A DNA stretch of 64,000 nt from an uncultured Clostridia bacterium. GTDB taxonomy: Bacteria > Bacillota > Clostridia > Christensenellales > Borkfalkiaceae. The stretch lies in contig CAKQQY010000004.1 in the NCBI GenBank assembly GCA_934271245.1, forward strand, positions 1 through 64,000, given 5' to 3'. Each line of letters starts with the position of its first letter. Position 1 is the stretch's first letter. The notes under the pieces are model-generated. The model made no database searches and was not told where the DNA came from. It saw only the letters and a program-made list of their open reading frames with translations. Made by a program: the position numbers and the translations under genes. This document shows positions 18,410 through 26,669 of the stretch, piece after piece.

Positions 18410-19252
18410 TTATTTTAAGTCGGCGATATAAATGCCGTTATTTAACCATTTTTGCATAAACACGTACATTACGAGCGTAGGTATTATCGATATTACCACC
18501 CCCGTAAGCAGCAACAAGTAACTGTTCTGGTCGGGCGACTGGAAAAACAGCAGCACGACGGGTACGGTATAAAGACTTTCGCTCCGTAAATATATAAGCG
18601 GTCCCATACTGTCTTTCCAACTTCCGAGAAAAGACGATATTGCTACTACGATTATTACCGAAACGGCTTGCGGCAACAAAATATTCCACCATATGCGGAA
18701 ACTGTCCGCTCCGTCAATTTTAGCCGCCTCGTCCATTTCTTTCGGAATACCGCGGAAAAAATTGGTTACGAGCAGTATGTTTACCGCCGAACCGAATATC
18801 TGCGGCACGATTATCGGCAGAATCGTGTCTATCCAACCCATTTTATTGAACACCATAAACTGCGGAATCTGCGTTACCTGCCCCGGCAAAAACATCGTGG
18901 CAAGCATTATAACGTAACACACGTTTTTACCGCGGAAACGGAATCTCGCGAAACCGTAAGATATAAACGAACTGCTTATAACGTTGAATAAAACGCATAT
19001 GAGCGCCATAAACACGCTGTTACCCATATAACGCCAGAATTTCAGTTTTACGAAAACGTACGAATAGCGTTGCCATTGCGGTTTCGCGGGAAATATCGGC
19101 GACGGTTGAATATAATATTCGGAATTCGTTTTAAGCGACGATAAGAACAGCCATATAAACGGTATCAGTATCATCAGCGTTAAAACGGTTACCATCGCGT
19201 AAAACACGATATCGCTTACCTGCAAAGAAATTTTGTTCTTTCTTTTAGCCAT
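18410..19252 (-). CDS. Carbohydrate ABC transporter permease, MalG type
   Basis: This 280-residue integral membrane protein has about six hydrophobic segments and the EAA loop motif EAAKIDGADSFRIWW, which docks the ATPase. The C-terminal GIYIADLK is typical of MalG-like (CUT1) permeases. It pairs with the MalF-like permease two bases upstream and the lipoprotein binding protein at the head of the operon. No ATPase gene is in the cluster, so a shared MsmK/UgpC-type ATPase encoded elsewhere is expected, as is usual for Firmicute CUT1 importers. Confidence 0.93.
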   Translation of the reverse strand: MAKRKNKISLQVSDIVFYAMVTVLTLMILIPFIWLFLSSLKTNSEYYIQPSPIFPAKPQWQRYSYVFVKLKFWRYMGNSVFMALICVLFNVISSSFISYGFARFRFRGKNVCYVIMLATMFLPGQVTQIPQFMVFNKMGWIDTILPIIVPQIFGSAVNILLVTNFFRGIPKEMDEAAKIDGADSFRIWWNILLPQAVSVIIVVAISSFLGSWKDSMGPLIYLRSESLYTVPVVLLFFQSPDQNSYLLLLTGVVISIIPTLVMYVFMQKWLNNGIYIADLK

Positions 19253-19253
19253 A

Positions 19254-20186
19254 TCAGTCCACCTCGTAATATCCCGTTTTCCGCACGAAAAAGATCATTC
19301 CCAGTCCTATAACGGAAGTTATTATGAAAATGAGCCAACCTATCGCGCAAGCCATACCCATCTGGAAATCTTTGAATCCCGTATTGTACAGATAGTACAC
19401 GAGAGTCGCCAGACTGTTGTCTATTCCCATTCCGAAACTGCTGCCCGCTCCGCCTATCGAAGCAAGACCGACCGCAATATCGAAAACCTGCATACCGTAT
19501 ATCAATCCCATTATCGATTGATAAACTATTATCGGCATCATAGACGGAATACAAATCTTCGTGAAAACGGTAAAATTCCCCGCGCCGTCTATCTTCGCCG
19601 CTTCGTATATGGCGGAATCGATATTTTTTATCCCTGCGATAAAAACCATCATCGCGCCGCCAACACCCCAGAAGGACATACATATCATAACCCATACGCC
19701 CTGCCCGTGAGTGAACAACCATTCCTGAGATTCAAGCCCCATGGAATGTCTTATCTGGTTGATAAGGGCGTAATCGCTGCTTCCGAAAATAGGTCCCATC
19801 ATCAACGAAAACGCTATTCCTATAACCATACACGGCATATAGATTATCGTGCGCATTACGGTAGTAAGCGCTCCCGAACGCGACAATATCCACGCCACGG
19901 AAAGCCCTAAAACAAGGTTTATTATCGCGGTAAATATCGTATATATCACGGTATTTAACAGCGCCGCGTAAAAGGTCTGACCGTATAAAGTTTCGGGCGA
20001 AAGCAACGTTTTATAGTTTTCAAGACCCTTGAAAATCGGAGCGGAAAACATATCCCAGTCGTGAAAGGACATATATAACGACACGAGAAGCGGAATCGCC
20101 ATAAAAGCGACGAATCCTATTATCCATGGCGCGATATACAGCCAACCGATATTATTATTCCGTCCGACGATTCTTTTTTTCGTCAT
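19254..20186 (-). CDS. Carbohydrate ABC transporter permease, MalF type
   Basis: This 310-residue membrane protein shows the MalF-like start GWLYIAPWIIGFVAF, an ENYKTLLSPE periplasmic-type loop and the EAA motif YEAAKIDGAGNFTVFTKI. It forms the translocation pore with the MalG-type partner. Its ATG overlaps the stop of the binding-protein gene (ATGA), so the two are translationally coupled. The extra Met/Gly-rich segment near 255-275 (SIGGAGSSFGMGIDNS) lies in an extracytoplasmic loop. Confidence 0.93.
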   Translation of the reverse strand: MTKKRIVGRNNNIGWLYIAPWIIGFVAFMAIPLLVSLYMSFHDWDMFSAPIFKGLENYKTLLSPETLYGQTFYAALLNTVIYTIFTAIINLVLGLSVAWILSRSGALTTVMRTIIYMPCMVIGIAFSLMMGPIFGSSDYALINQIRHSMGLESQEWLFTHGQGVWVMICMSFWGVGGAMMVFIAGIKNIDSAIYEAAKIDGAGNFTVFTKICIPSMMPIIVYQSIMGLIYGMQVFDIAVGLASIGGAGSSFGMGIDNSLATLVYYLYNTGFKDFQMGMACAIGWLIFIITSVIGLGMIFFVRKTGYYEVD

Positions 20187-21436
20187 AAATACTTAACCCC
20201 GTCTTTTTCCATTTTTTCGCAGAAACCCGCGGGAGTGATTTTTTCGTCGAGCAAATCTTTAAGCGCGCCGCCGTATAACGTCTGGAAAGACGTCGTCAAT
20301 GCCGGCGAAACGTAAATATTGTCTATTCCGACTCCGTAAGCCGCGTAAAGTTTCGGATCCCAGTTTTCGGTATCGGTGTTTATTTCTTCGAACGCCTGTT
20401 TGTTAACGGGCAAATCGCTGAACTTCGCGTATTTTAACTGCGCTTCTTTGGAAAGCATCCATTTCATTACTTTATAAGCGGCGGTTTTCGATTTACTGAA
20501 TTTGGGAACTACGAGCGTGTTATAGTCGGCAAGAACCACGTCTTTTCCCCCGTCGGCTTTAATCGACGGAATCGTCGCGAGTTTGCCTGCGTAACCGTTA
20601 TCGGATAAACTCGTAAGTTCGCCGCAGTTTACCCACCCCGCAACACAGTTGCCGCTCATTATAGCGGTATCCGGCGAACCGTAAGACCCCGCGTTATTCT
20701 GAGCAAGCGGAACGACTACGCCGCTTTTAGCAAATTTCACGAAGTCGGAAACGGCTTTAACCCCCGCGGCGGTATTGCACGCGATATTACCGTTTTCGTC
20801 CACGAGCGGAGCGTCGGCGCTCGCAAGGAATATGGCAAGCGCGTCGGTAAGAGTTATGTTTATACCCATGGCTCTGCCCGAGCCGTCGGCAACGTCGCCT
20901 AAAAGCGTCGAAAGTTCGGTTCCCGTAAAGGAAGTGTTTCTCTGCGGAACGGCTATGCCCGCTTTCGCGAAATCTTCCGTATTAACGACGGGAACGCGCG
21001 AAACCATACCTATGGGAAGCCCTAAAATTTTTCCGTTACGCTTAAACGACGTCGGCACGTCGCCTATAAGCGACGCGAAAGTGTCTTTAAGTTCTTCGAC
21101 CGTCGAAAGGTCTTCGAACACGTCAAGTTTGGAATAGGGCGCCCAGCCCCAGTTATTTACGAATATTATGTCCGCCGCCTGACCGCCTAAAAGGTCGGTA
21201 CGCAATCTGTCGAAATGCGCGGTGTACGGAGTAAATTCCCATTCAATGACGATATCGGGGTTGTCTTTCATGAATTCGTCCGTCCAACTCTTGAAAACGT
21301 CCTTTTCCCATTCCAGCGCCCAACGCGAAATTCTTACGTGGTTTTCGTTTTGTTCGCCTCCGCACCCGACGCCCGTCATACAAGCAAAGCAAACCATAAG
21401 CGAAAGCGCTATCGAAAGCAATTTTTTTATTTTCAT
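20183..21436 (-). CDS. Sugar-binding lipoprotein of ABC importer 1
   Basis: This 417-residue family 1 extracellular solute-binding protein has the lipobox TGVGC (C25). Motifs typical of the family are the KDVFKSWTDEFMKDNPDIVIEWEF start and the C-terminal KVMKWMLSKEAQLKYAKFSDLPVNKQAF. It captures an oligosaccharide outside the membrane and delivers it to the two permeases encoded next. It is the first gene of the operon, with ACGGAGGA before the ATG and a recognisable promoter 77 bases upstream of the start. Confidence 0.93.
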   Translation of the reverse strand: MKIKKLLSIALSLMVCFACMTGVGCGGEQNENHVRISRWALEWEKDVFKSWTDEFMKDNPDIVIEWEFTPYTAHFDRLRTDLLGGQAADIIFVNNWGWAPYSKLDVFEDLSTVEELKDTFASLIGDVPTSFKRNGKILGLPIGMVSRVPVVNTEDFAKAGIAVPQRNTSFTGTELSTLLGDVADGSGRAMGINITLTDALAIFLASADAPLVDENGNIACNTAAGVKAVSDFVKFAKSGVVVPLAQNNAGSYGSPDTAIMSGNCVAGWVNCGELTSLSDNGYAGKLATIPSIKADGGKDVVLADYNTLVVPKFSKSKTAAYKVMKWMLSKEAQLKYAKFSDLPVNKQAFEEINTDTENWDPKLYAAYGVGIDNIYVSPALTTSFQTLYGGALKDLLDEKITPAGFCEKMEKDGVKYL

Positions 21437-21512
21437 TTTCTATCCTCCGTCATTTTTACTCTTATCTCGTTTATATGCCGACTTTTTCGGCTTACTTTCT
21501 TTTTACAACTTC

Positions 21513-21541
21513 ATTATAATGCCGAAAAAAAGCGTTGTCTT
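21513..21541 (-). promoter_or_regulatory. Promoter of the ABC1-glycosidase operon
   Basis: On the minus strand AAGACA (21541-21536) is followed after 17 bases by a perfect TATAAT (21518-21513). The weak -35 fits a promoter that needs an activator such as the divergently encoded AraC protein. Confidence 0.65.
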
Positions 21542-21563
21542 TGGTTTTGCACGCTGTAAACGT

Positions 21564-21592
21564 TGTCCTGCGTTGCTTTTATTTTAAGGACA
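21564..21592. promoter_or_regulatory. Inverted repeat in the divergent ABC1/AraC control region
   Basis: TGTCCT (21564-21569) and AGGACA (21587-21592) form an inverted repeat with starts 23 bases apart, about two helical turns. It lies just upstream of the ABC1 -35 element, between the two divergent promoters, where an AraC-type operator would be expected. The match is short. Confidence 0.35.
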
Positions 21593-21621
21593 GGAAAACA
21601 CCGTTACCTAACAGAAACGTA

Positions 21622-21650
21622 TTGACAGCCTGCCCTTTATGTGTTATATT
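21622..21650 (+). promoter_or_regulatory. Promoter of the AraC regulator gene
   Basis: TTGACA (21622-21627), 17 bases, then TATATT (21645-21650). The -10 lies downstream of an in-frame ATG at 21639, which argues that the true start codon is the ATG at 21744. Confidence 0.8.
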
Positions 21651-21743
21651 TTTACGGAAAAAATATTTAACCGTTTATTTATTATTCGGAACTTTATTTT
21701 TTTTAAGCGTTTAAGCTTTATAATATCGGCAAGGAAAGATAAT

Positions 21744-22598
21744 ATGGAAAACAAATCGAACAATTCGAAATTTCATATCGACCACAAGTATTTTTTTTCT
21801 CCGCTCGAACTGAACGGACTTAAACTTCTGCAGATAGGAGAACGGCTTTGTACCCCCGAAACGGGATTTCCCGAACACGACCAGTTATGTTTCGAGATAA
21901 CTTACGTTTACAGCGGTATCGCCATCAACTCCATTAACGGAGAAAAATACGCGATGCGCCCGAACACTATAAATTTCACCTTCGTCGGGCAGAAACACAG
22001 TATTTACGCCGACGACGTAAACCTGCGTTATTACTATCTTGGATTCGACCTGTCGGAAAAACACCCGTTATTCGGTTATTTTCAGAACATGGTAAAAGAA
22101 GGAAAAGCCGTATACGTCTACGACCCGTTCAATACGAACCTGACCTTCCTTAACGCAATCGCTCACGTGGAAAAACAGGATAACCTTTCCAAATTCATCG
22201 TATCCACTGCGGTGAACCAGATTTTATGCGATTTCTTACGCGCTTACAACGGCGAAAAAAGCATTACGGAACTCAACTTCAAAAATAACGACGTTTTGCT
22301 TTACAACATGCTCTGCTGGTTAGACGAAAACTATTTATCGTACAAGAATCTCGAAGAGTTATCGGCAAAACTTTCGTACTCGGAATCTTACCTTTCGCAC
22401 CTTTTCAAAAACGGTATGCATTGTTCCATTTCCGACTACGTCCTCGATAAAAAACTTTCGTTCGCCGCCGATTTGCTGAAAACAAAAGAAAAAAGCGTAA
22501 CCGAAATAGCCGAAATTACGGGTTACGCTTCGTTACATTCGTTTTCAAAGGCGTTCAAAAAAAAGTACGGCATAAGTCCTTCCGATTACAGCCGATAA
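21744..22598 (+). CDS. AraC family transcriptional regulator
   Basis: This 284-residue DNA-binding protein has an N-terminal cupin-like effector domain (about 1-150, with CFEITYVYSGIAINSINGEKY) and a C-terminal double helix-turn-helix (about 185-284, ending GYASLHSFSKAFKKKYGISPSDY). It probably senses the sugar imported by ABC1 and activates the divergent operon. The ATG at 21744 follows AAGGAAAG by five bases. An upstream ATG at 21639 lies inside the promoter and has no ribosome site, so I reject it. Confidence 0.9.
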   Translation: MENKSNNSKFHIDHKYFFSPLELNGLKLLQIGERLCTPETGFPEHDQLCFEITYVYSGIAINSINGEKYAMRPNTINFTFVGQKHSIYADDVNLRYYYLGFDLSEKHPLFGYFQNMVKEGKAVYVYDPFNTNLTFLNAIAHVEKQDNLSKFIVSTAVNQILCDFLRAYNGEKSITELNFKNNDVLLYNMLCWLDENYLSYKNLEELSAKLSYSESYLSHLFKNGMHCSISDYVLDKKLSFAADLLKTKEKSVTEIAEITGYASLHSFSKAFKKKYGISPSDYSR

Positions 22599-22664
22599 CC
22601 TAAACTTTCACATATGTCCACAAGACTTTTTTAAACGAAAACGATAATTTAAGGACGAAAACGA

Positions 22665-23441
22665 ATGGAAATCTTTATAACGGTTTTAGTTACTTTTTTT
22701 GCAGGTATGGGCGCAGGACTCGGAACGGGATTTGCCGGAATGAGCGCAGCGGCGGTTATCAGCCCTATGCTCATTACGTTTTTAGGCGTAGACCCGTATA
22801 TGGCGGTGGGAATCGCCCTTGCTTCAGACGTTCTTGCGAGCGCGGTTTCGGCGTACACTTACCATAAAAACAAAAATCTGGATATAAAAAACGGTATCAT
22901 AATGATGATAAGCGTGCTTGTTTTCACTATGGTCGGAAGTTATATAGCAAGCCTTGTTCCCACGTCCACGATGGGCGGATTTTCCGTTTTTATGACGGTA
23001 CTTCTCGGCGTAAAATTTATCGTGCGCCCCGTTATGACAACTAAAGAAAAAATGGAACAGGTTTCCGTAAAAAAGCGGACCGTTCAATCGATAGTATGCG
23101 GCGTTTTAATAGGTTTTATCTGCGGATTTATAGGCGCCGGCGGCGGAATGATGATGTTGCTTATTTTAACGAGCGTTATGGGTTACGAATTAAAAACCGC
23201 CGTCGGAACGAGCGTATTCATTATGACGTTTACCGCTCTTACGGGCTCGGTGTCGCACTTCGTTATCGGCGGAATGCCCGACGTACTTATTCTGTGTCTG
23301 TGCATGGCGTTTACCCTGATATGGGCAAGAATCGCCGCAGTGTTTGCGAATAAAGCGCAACCTAAAACTTTGAACCGCGCAACGGGCGTAGTTCTCGTCG
23401 CGTTGGGCATAGTTATAATGGCGTTTAACCTATTTAAGTAA
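22665..23441 (+). CDS. TSUP (TauE/SafE) family membrane transporter
   Basis: This 258-residue protein has about eight transmembrane segments in two related halves. The first half starts with VTFFAGMGAGLGTGFAGMSAAAVISP and the second with GVLIGFICGFIGAGGGMMML, the paired glycine-rich motifs of the TauE/SafE family. Members export sulfite, sulfoacetate or other organosulfur anions, but the substrate is not predictable here. It follows the AraC gene by 66 bases on the same strand, so co-transcription is possible. A fragment of a close relative of its last 12 codons lies at 50909-50947. Confidence 0.88.
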   Translation: MEIFITVLVTFFAGMGAGLGTGFAGMSAAAVISPMLITFLGVDPYMAVGIALASDVLASAVSAYTYHKNKNLDIKNGIIMMISVLVFTMVGSYIASLVPTSTMGGFSVFMTVLLGVKFIVRPVMTTKEKMEQVSVKKRTVQSIVCGVLIGFICGFIGAGGGMMMLLILTSVMGYELKTAVGTSVFIMTFTALTGSVSHFVIGGMPDVLILCLCMAFTLIWARIAAVFANKAQPKTLNRATGVVLVALGIVIMAFNLFK

Positions 23442-23542
23442 ATTAGCGGTTTCGGACAAAAAAACGGATACTTCCCTTTCCGAATTCGCTATTGCCGATT
23501 TTATTTAAAGTTTAAGCGGCGATAATATTTCTAAAAACATAA

Positions 23543-23600
23543 AATTCCCCTGAAAGACGGTTTGTCCGCACATTCAGGGGAATTATTTTATTGTTTTAAA
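23543..23600. terminator. Bidirectional terminator after the TSUP gene
   Basis: AATTCCCCTGAA (23543-23554) pairs perfectly with TTCAGGGGAATT (23573-23584). The 18-base loop contains a small inner hairpin. ATTTTATTGTTTT follows on the plus strand and a T-rich run on the minus strand, so it also ends the convergent membrane-protein gene. Confidence 0.85.
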
Positions 23601-23652
23601 ATGCGCCGTTTATTTTACCTAATCGGGTTTTGGTAGTTCTTTTGAATTAAAT

Positions 23653-24168
23653 TCAACCGATATCGTTTTCGTCGTCGAATCTCTTTTTATCGAATATCGC
23701 GCGTTCGCCGTATACGAGAATGGGAACGAGCGTTAATTGCTGCAATTTTTCGTAGATTTTTTGGCTTATCTGCTCTTCGCTTTCGCACAGATTGCCGAAA
23801 TCGTCGGTATATTCGAACTTTAAGTTATATATCGTATAACGAGAAACGCTGCCGTTGTTGGTTTCGGTCACTTCCGTTTCGGTTAGATCGATTATTCTGC
23901 CGTTTTCGGAATGCCCTTTACGTGCGACTTCCATAGACTTTTTGCCGTCGATAACCATTTTTATTCCGTTACCGATAAACCCTATAGAAGCGATTATCAT
24001 TACTCCGCCGATTAAACACATAAATATCGTTCCGAATTTATCTTCGGGGTCGTACGAACTTATACCCGAAGAAATAACGGTGACGGCAATCGCTATCGCG
24101 ATTACGGCAATTATTATTCTGACGATTCCGCCCGTCATCGTTCCGCGGTTAAACTTTTTCTTTTCCAT
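23653..24168 (-). CDS. DUF3592-like small membrane protein
   Basis: This protein of 171 residues has two hydrophobic segments (about 14-36 and 46-70), then a hydrophilic domain with GRIIDLTETEVTETNNGSVSRYTIYNLKFEYTD-type strands. That layout (two membrane helices plus a small beta domain) resembles DUF3592 proteins, whose function is not defined. The ATG at 24168 follows GGAGTG; an in-frame GTG at 24177 overlaps the ribosome site and is unlikely. It is a single-gene unit with its own promoter. Confidence 0.65.
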   Translation of the reverse strand: MEKKKFNRGTMTGGIVRIIIAVIAIAIAVTVISSGISSYDPEDKFGTIFMCLIGGVMIIASIGFIGNGIKMVIDGKKSMEVARKGHSENGRIIDLTETEVTETNNGSVSRYTIYNLKFEYTDDFGNLCESEEQISQKIYEKLQQLTLVPILVYGERAIFDKKRFDDENDIG

Positions 24169-24238
24169 TATGATCACTCCTGAAACGTTTAAGTAAACTT
24201 GATATTCTTTTACGACATATTGCCATTTACATAGCTGT

Positions 24239-24267
24239 ATTGTAGCATAAACTTTTCAATTTTTCAA
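24239..24267 (-). promoter_or_regulatory. Promoter of the DUF3592-like gene
   Basis: On the minus strand TTGAAA (24267-24262) is followed after 17 bases by TACAAT (24244-24239). The leader is about 65 bases. Confidence 0.75.
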
Positions 24268-24593
24268 CCGCTATTGAAATTGTTGCGGCAATTTTTTGAA
24301 AAGACCTGATTTTTATAGAAAAACGGGCGACGTTTTGATGCCTGCTTTTTGCAAAAACCATCGATTAGTTGCAAAAAATCGTGCAACGCTACGTTTTTAC
24401 TCTTTCTATCTAAACGCTTGCCGAAAAAATAAAAAAGAAAAAACCGCGAACCGTTACGGTTCCGGGTTTCTGCTTATGGCGGACGCGTGGGAATTGCGCC
24501 CGAAGAGTTTTTATTTTATACTCCGACGAAACGCTGTATACAGCAATTCCGTGGGCGAAGTTGTAAGAAAAATTCAATCGGCTACGTAGTTTT
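24268..24593. other. Gene-poor gap between the DUF3592-like and AraC-HTH genes
   Basis: Apart from the terminator at 24423-24469 I see nothing supportable here. A 97-codon open frame on the plus strand (24296-24589) has no convincing ribosome site, is rich in Arg/Lys/Tyr and lacks any recognised motif, so it is not called. Confidence 0.5.
24423..24469 (-). terminator. Terminator of the lone AraC-HTH gene
   Basis: On the minus strand GAACCG pairs with CGGTTC across a 3-base loop, extended by AAACC with GGTTT. A long T-rich run (TTTTTTCTTTTTTATTTTTT) follows. It lies 125 bases past the stop codon. Confidence 0.75.
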
Positions 24594-24992
24594 TTAATCG
24601 TTGCTACCGTCGCAGGCGGAATCCGTCTGCGGATTTTTGCGTTTATCGTTCCGATTTCTCAGTGTAGTAGGCGAAATTCCGTAATATTTTTTGAACAACT
24701 TGAAAAAGTATTTACAATCGTCATAACCGAGTTTTTCGGAAATTTCGTAAATTTTAAGACTGTTGTCTTTTAAGAGTTTTAACGCTTCCGCCATTCTCTT
24801 TTCGGTAATATATTCGGAAAAAGTCATACCGACTTCACGCTTGAAATTACGCGAAAAATAAAAGTAATTCTGGTCGACTAAATTTGCCACATAAGCAAGG
24901 TTTAACTTTTCGGTAAAATGAGCGTCTATATAAGCGATTGTTTCCTGCAGTTTACCGACGTATTCTATTTTCCCCGTTTCGGGAACTTTCAC
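24594..24992 (-). CDS. AraC-type DNA-binding domain protein without effector domain
   Basis: This 132-residue frame contains only the AraC double helix-turn-helix (about 14-112), with TIAYIDAHFTEKLNLAYVA and KLGYDDCKYFFKLFKKYYGISPTTLR. The family normally has 250-300 residues or is fused to a receiver domain. The start shown is a GTG at 24992 with no ribosome site, and an in-frame stop lies 24 bases upstream, so no longer N terminus is possible. It may be a truncated relic of a full regulator or a small stand-alone DNA-binding protein. It lies 139 bases downstream of the MGH1-type glycosidase gene. Confidence 0.65.
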   Translation of the reverse strand: MKVPETGKIEYVGKLQETIAYIDAHFTEKLNLAYVANLVDQNYFYFSRNFKREVGMTFSEYITEKRMAEALKLLKDNSLKIYEISEKLGYDDCKYFFKLFKKYYGISPTTLRNRNDKRKNPQTDSACDGSND

Positions 24993-25020
24993 GCCCGCAG
25001 TCGCGGTAGCAACTTACGTT

Positions 25021-25070
25021 TACAATATAACGATTTTGTCTTTTTATAGTGTTTATTTGATTATATTGTA
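25021..25070. repeat. 10-bp perfect inverted repeat with 30-bp spacer
   Basis: TACAATATAA (25021-25030) and TTATATTGTA (25061-25070) are perfect complements. They lie between the glycosidase operon end and the AraC-HTH gene. Each arm contains a TACAAT-like -10 sequence, so the pair may be an operator, a hairpin or the ends of a decayed small element. Confidence 0.4.
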
Positions 25071-25131
25071 GCGTTTGCCGTAAAGCGTCCGCTATTACTG
25101 TTTTTATTTCTGCCAATTATAATTTTAATCG

Positions 25132-26667
25132 TTAATTCTTAACTGATAAATCGAAAAAATTCCTGCCTTGTTTCACAAAATACGTTCTTCCGTTAATTCG
25201 CAAAGTATATTCTTTATCAGACACAACCGTACATTTATTGCCGTCAGCGACAATATCTGTAACGATATCTCCGAATTTCAGATTGCGAATGCCGATATTG
25301 CCCGAAATTTCCCGTGGTTTTTCCCACACAATTTCGTTTTCAAACGCGTTTATCGTTCGGAAGCCTAAAACGAATTCGATATAAACGGAAATAGGTCCCA
25401 GAGCCGACCACCCGCAAAAATCGGGACGAACCGTACCTTTATCGTTTACACGCGTTGCCGGTTCGGGTTTTGTGGGTGAATAACATTCCCAAATAGTATG
25501 AGGCGAATACCGTTCATACGTATTGCTCATATGCGAAAGCAGTTTTAAAGCCAAATCGTGCGCTTCGTTATAGTGACCGTATTGTTCTAAACCTTTTAAT
25601 ACGGCATATGCGCACGGGAGCCACACACCCCCGCGCCAATACCTACCGTCTTTGGAAAAGTCCGCGTCGTTTCGCGCCAACGTAACGAACGGTATCTCTC
25701 CCCCGAACGTTTCTTTGTCGGTCAGATAATTTATCATTTTTTCCGCGCGCTTTTTATCGGCTATTCCCGCGGTTAACGCCCAGTACGAAGCGATTGTCTT
25801 TACTTTATAAAAATGCCCGTCCGTACTATCTATATCGTAATAAAATCCGTCTTGTTCATCCCAATAATATTCGTTAACGATATTTTTCTTCTCTTCGAAT
25901 TTAAGACTCCATTCCTTTGCGTTTTCCGTATCTTTCAGAATCTTAAACAAGTCGGAAATCATTTTTGCCGACAGCGCCTGTTCGCAAATTGCGTCTATCC
26001 AAAGCATGTCCGGATTATTCGGTCTGTCTTCAACGGTAGGCGTGATTTTTCTGCCGCGTGGCGTATTATCCATTCCCGAACAGCCGCCCTCCCATTTATA
26101 ACCGCGTTCTTCGGACAGCCACCGCGTTTTACAGAAAACGTTAGGAATTTTTTTGTTTTCTTTTAAATTTTCAAGCCATTCGTAATGTCTCTGCAAAGAC
26201 TTCTTTTCGTACATGAGTTCGGCAAGATACTGTTTATCACCGTGAATCAAAGCGTTTTCATATTCCGCCCAGGAAAAAAGCGGCGGATTATCCGCGATAT
26301 GCACTTGAATACGATATGGTACCCCCGATTTCGCGCCGGTCCAGGAAGGCTCTTTTTCCGTCGGCATAATCAAAGGAAGATCGCGTCCGTTATAAAGCAC
26401 CTCGTAAAAATTTTTGAAAGACTCCTTCCCCGGAAAAACGTTTTGCGCGTATTTACAAAATAACGCCATAAAACAAGTATCCCAAATCCAGATCTGCGTA
26501 TCGCACAGTCCTTCGTCCATATACGGATTCTGCGGCATTCCTTTTATGTCTCTTATATGGGTGTGAGCCAATTCCCAAGCCCTCGAATATAATTTCTGAT
26601 ATTCGGGATATTCATCACACACGGGTTGAGGCAAGCATTCTTTCCAATTATTAGTGGATTTTTTCAT
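25132..26667 (-). CDS. MGH1-type / GH37-GH63-like glycoside hydrolase
   Basis: This 511-residue cytoplasmic protein has the (alpha/alpha)6 architecture of the trehalase (GH37), GH63 and mannosylglycerate hydrolase-like families. Key regions are DTQIWIWDTCFMALFCKY (about 57-75), GGCSGMDNTPRG (about 197-208), DGRYWRGGVWLPCAYAVLKG and HTIWECYSP. In these families the catalytic acid is an aspartate in the GMDN/GxDxSP-type motif and the base a glutamate in the WECY-type motif. A C-terminal beta-tail (420-511) follows. The ATG at 26667 starts two bases past the nagA stop; an in-frame TTG at 26673 is less likely. The substrate is probably an alpha-linked sugar released in this operon. Confidence 0.8.
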   Translation of the reverse strand: MKKSTNNWKECLPQPVCDEYPEYQKLYSRAWELAHTHIRDIKGMPQNPYMDEGLCDTQIWIWDTCFMALFCKYAQNVFPGKESFKNFYEVLYNGRDLPLIMPTEKEPSWTGAKSGVPYRIQVHIADNPPLFSWAEYENALIHGDKQYLAELMYEKKSLQRHYEWLENLKENKKIPNVFCKTRWLSEERGYKWEGGCSGMDNTPRGRKITPTVEDRPNNPDMLWIDAICEQALSAKMISDLFKILKDTENAKEWSLKFEEKKNIVNEYYWDEQDGFYYDIDSTDGHFYKVKTIASYWALTAGIADKKRAEKMINYLTDKETFGGEIPFVTLARNDADFSKDGRYWRGGVWLPCAYAVLKGLEQYGHYNEAHDLALKLLSHMSNTYERYSPHTIWECYSPTKPEPATRVNDKGTVRPDFCGWSALGPISVYIEFVLGFRTINAFENEIVWEKPREISGNIGIRNLKFGDIVTDIVADGNKCTVVSDKEYTLRINGRTYFVKQGRNFFDLSVKN

Positions 26668-26669
26668 AA

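Noticed and set aside
21639..21743. Upstream start for the AraC regulator
   Set aside because: The ATG at 21639 falls between the -35 and -10 of a good promoter and has no Shine-Dalgarno sequence.
24296..24589. 97-codon frame in the intergenic gap on the plus strand
   Set aside because: No convincing ribosome site or promoter, basic low-complexity composition, and it crosses the terminator hairpin of the convergent gene.
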